Under the pieces are notes generated by a model. The model saw only the letters and a program-made list of their open reading frames with translations. It had not been told where the DNA came from and did no database searches. A DNA stretch of 64,000 nt from Setaria digitata. Taxonomy: Eukaryota > Nematoda > Chromadorea > Rhabditida > Setariidae. Position numbers and translations under genes: made by a program. Shown in pieces: positions 63,079 to 64,000 of this stretch (within the stretch, counting starts at the first letter, position 1; each line of letters begins with the position of its first letter). Location: contig RCAB01000318.1 of assembly GCA_003640385.1 (NCBI GenBank), positions 1-64,000 on the forward strand. Reading direction: 5' to 3'.

Positions 63079-64000
63079 ATGTTACCTTTATTTTTTCCTG
63101 CTTTATTTGCTGCTTTAGTGCTACCCATCGCTGTGCATGGTGGCACTATTTTTGGTTCTAAGAATGATGTAAAACGACAAGGTCTGTTACAATTATATAA
63201 TATATATAATTTATTATATAATATATATATTTTATTATATCCTATACGCAAAATATAACGTACAGGATGAATTTAATTTCTTAATTCGCATGATTTAGTA
63301 CTTAAATTTGCACCAAATACTCACATTTTTCGGCAAAATTCCTGTGTTAATGAAATAAAAAATAAAGCAGGAATTTCTTCAAAAAAAAAAACTGAAAAGA
63401 ACTTACTTTTTTTTTTCACTTTAAGGAATTCATTGTACGGAAATAAAGTGATTGATATACTGTGCTTCTAACTATTTTAGTAGAAATAAGTAAAATATAA
63501 ATATTTCAGTTTCATTGAGTGACATTATTCAAGGAGCGCTGAACTTTGTCCGACCAATTATCGGCAATTCAGAACTACCCCAATCAGATTTGATGGCACC
63601 TAGAAAAGTCCGTGTTATTCAAACAAAGTTTGAAATTAATATTTAAAATTCTTAGTAGTAGTGAAATGAATGGGAAAGTAAAAGACTCAGAATAAAATAC
63701 GTTTTTATTTTCATTTTCCAGTTGCGCACGGAGGAACTGAGAGAAAGAGACGCCGAGATTCTTGGTTTACCGAAATACTCTGCTTTGGATGACATACCAT
63801 TTTGCAAGAGCAACTCAAAAATTTGCAAATTTATTACATGCACTGCTCACAATTTCCAAAATGATGAATCAATATCGAATCTGAATTTGGCTGCACAGAT
63901 TTTATCAGATACGAAATTACGTAAAGCGATTACTAGGTGATTTATAAAAAGCATTCAAACTATTATCCAAAAATTGCACATTTCAGACTGCCCATAAAAA
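63079..64000 (+). CDS. Secreted protein, unrecognised family (3' end off the window)
   Basis: Not recognised by family. Exons 63079-63181, 63510-63607 and 63722-63936 join in phase, and an acceptor TTTCAG at 63986 in matching phase begins a fourth exon cut by the window end (63987-64000). The N-terminus is a strong signal peptide (MLPLFFPALFAALVLPIAVH, cleavage near HG), so the product should be secreted. The mature part starts with a KNDVKR dibasic stretch. Exon 2 reads LSDIIQGALNFVRPIIG. Exon 3 holds three cysteines in CKSNSKICKFITC followed by TAHNF. The ATG is one base after a GACCCAG acceptor, again suggesting a spliced leader. At least 138 residues are visible before exon 4. Confidence 0.75.

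Overview
The window reads as nuclear DNA of a nematode, most likely a filarial or other spirurid. The base composition is very AT-rich. Genes are split into many short exons with GT..AG introns, often with a nematode-type TTTCAG or TTTAG acceptor. Several start codons sit within about 10 bases of an unpaired splice acceptor, as expected for spliced-leader trans-splicing. Nothing bacterial or viral was recognised. I rebuilt gene models by hand from conserved protein segments and checked splice phase at every junction; alternative splicing and UTRs cannot be judged from this.

Layout. 1-5748: no convincing gene; a 41-bp tandem repeat and a long imperfect hairpin. 5749-7474 (-): nuclear cap-binding protein CBP20 (6 exons). 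8553-10041 (-): neuronal calcium sensor type EF-hand protein. 12130-12702 (-): weak three-exon candidate. 12703-19316: gene-poor, with a TA repeat holding an 84-base assembly gap and a 300-base AAT microsatellite. 19317-21600 (-): cyclin H (7 exons, 321 aa). 23974-29627 (-): a 21-exon, about 1002-aa C2H2 zinc-finger/AT-hook protein whose N-terminus resembles ZNF800. 29628-36385: no gene recognised. 36386-38039 (+): Elongator subunit ELP4. 38807-41063 (+): mitochondrial GTPase MTG1. 41704-43417 (-): a glutaredoxin and a selenoprotein S/VIMP-like membrane protein, head to tail and splice-phase compatible, so either a fusion gene or a tight gene pair. 45110-48465 (-): mitochondrial processing peptidase alpha subunit (12 exons, 550 aa). 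52382-56937 (+): a calponin-repeat protein with an uncertain N-terminus and a possible alternative last exon. 57096-59680 (+): secreted EndoU-family endoribonuclease (7 exons, 312 aa). 63079-64000 (+): a secreted protein running off the window.

The genes are mostly housekeeping: mRNA cap binding, transcription/cell-cycle kinase control (CDK7-cyclin H), tRNA wobble modification (Elongator), mitochondrial ribosome assembly and protein import, redox and ER quality control. ELP4 and MTG1 lie 767 bases apart on one strand and could be co-transcribed. The most interesting item is the selenoprotein S/glutaredoxin arrangement. I found no CRISPR array, rRNA, convincing tRNA or intact transposon. Two single-N positions are each flanked by near-identical direct copies and look like assembly joins.
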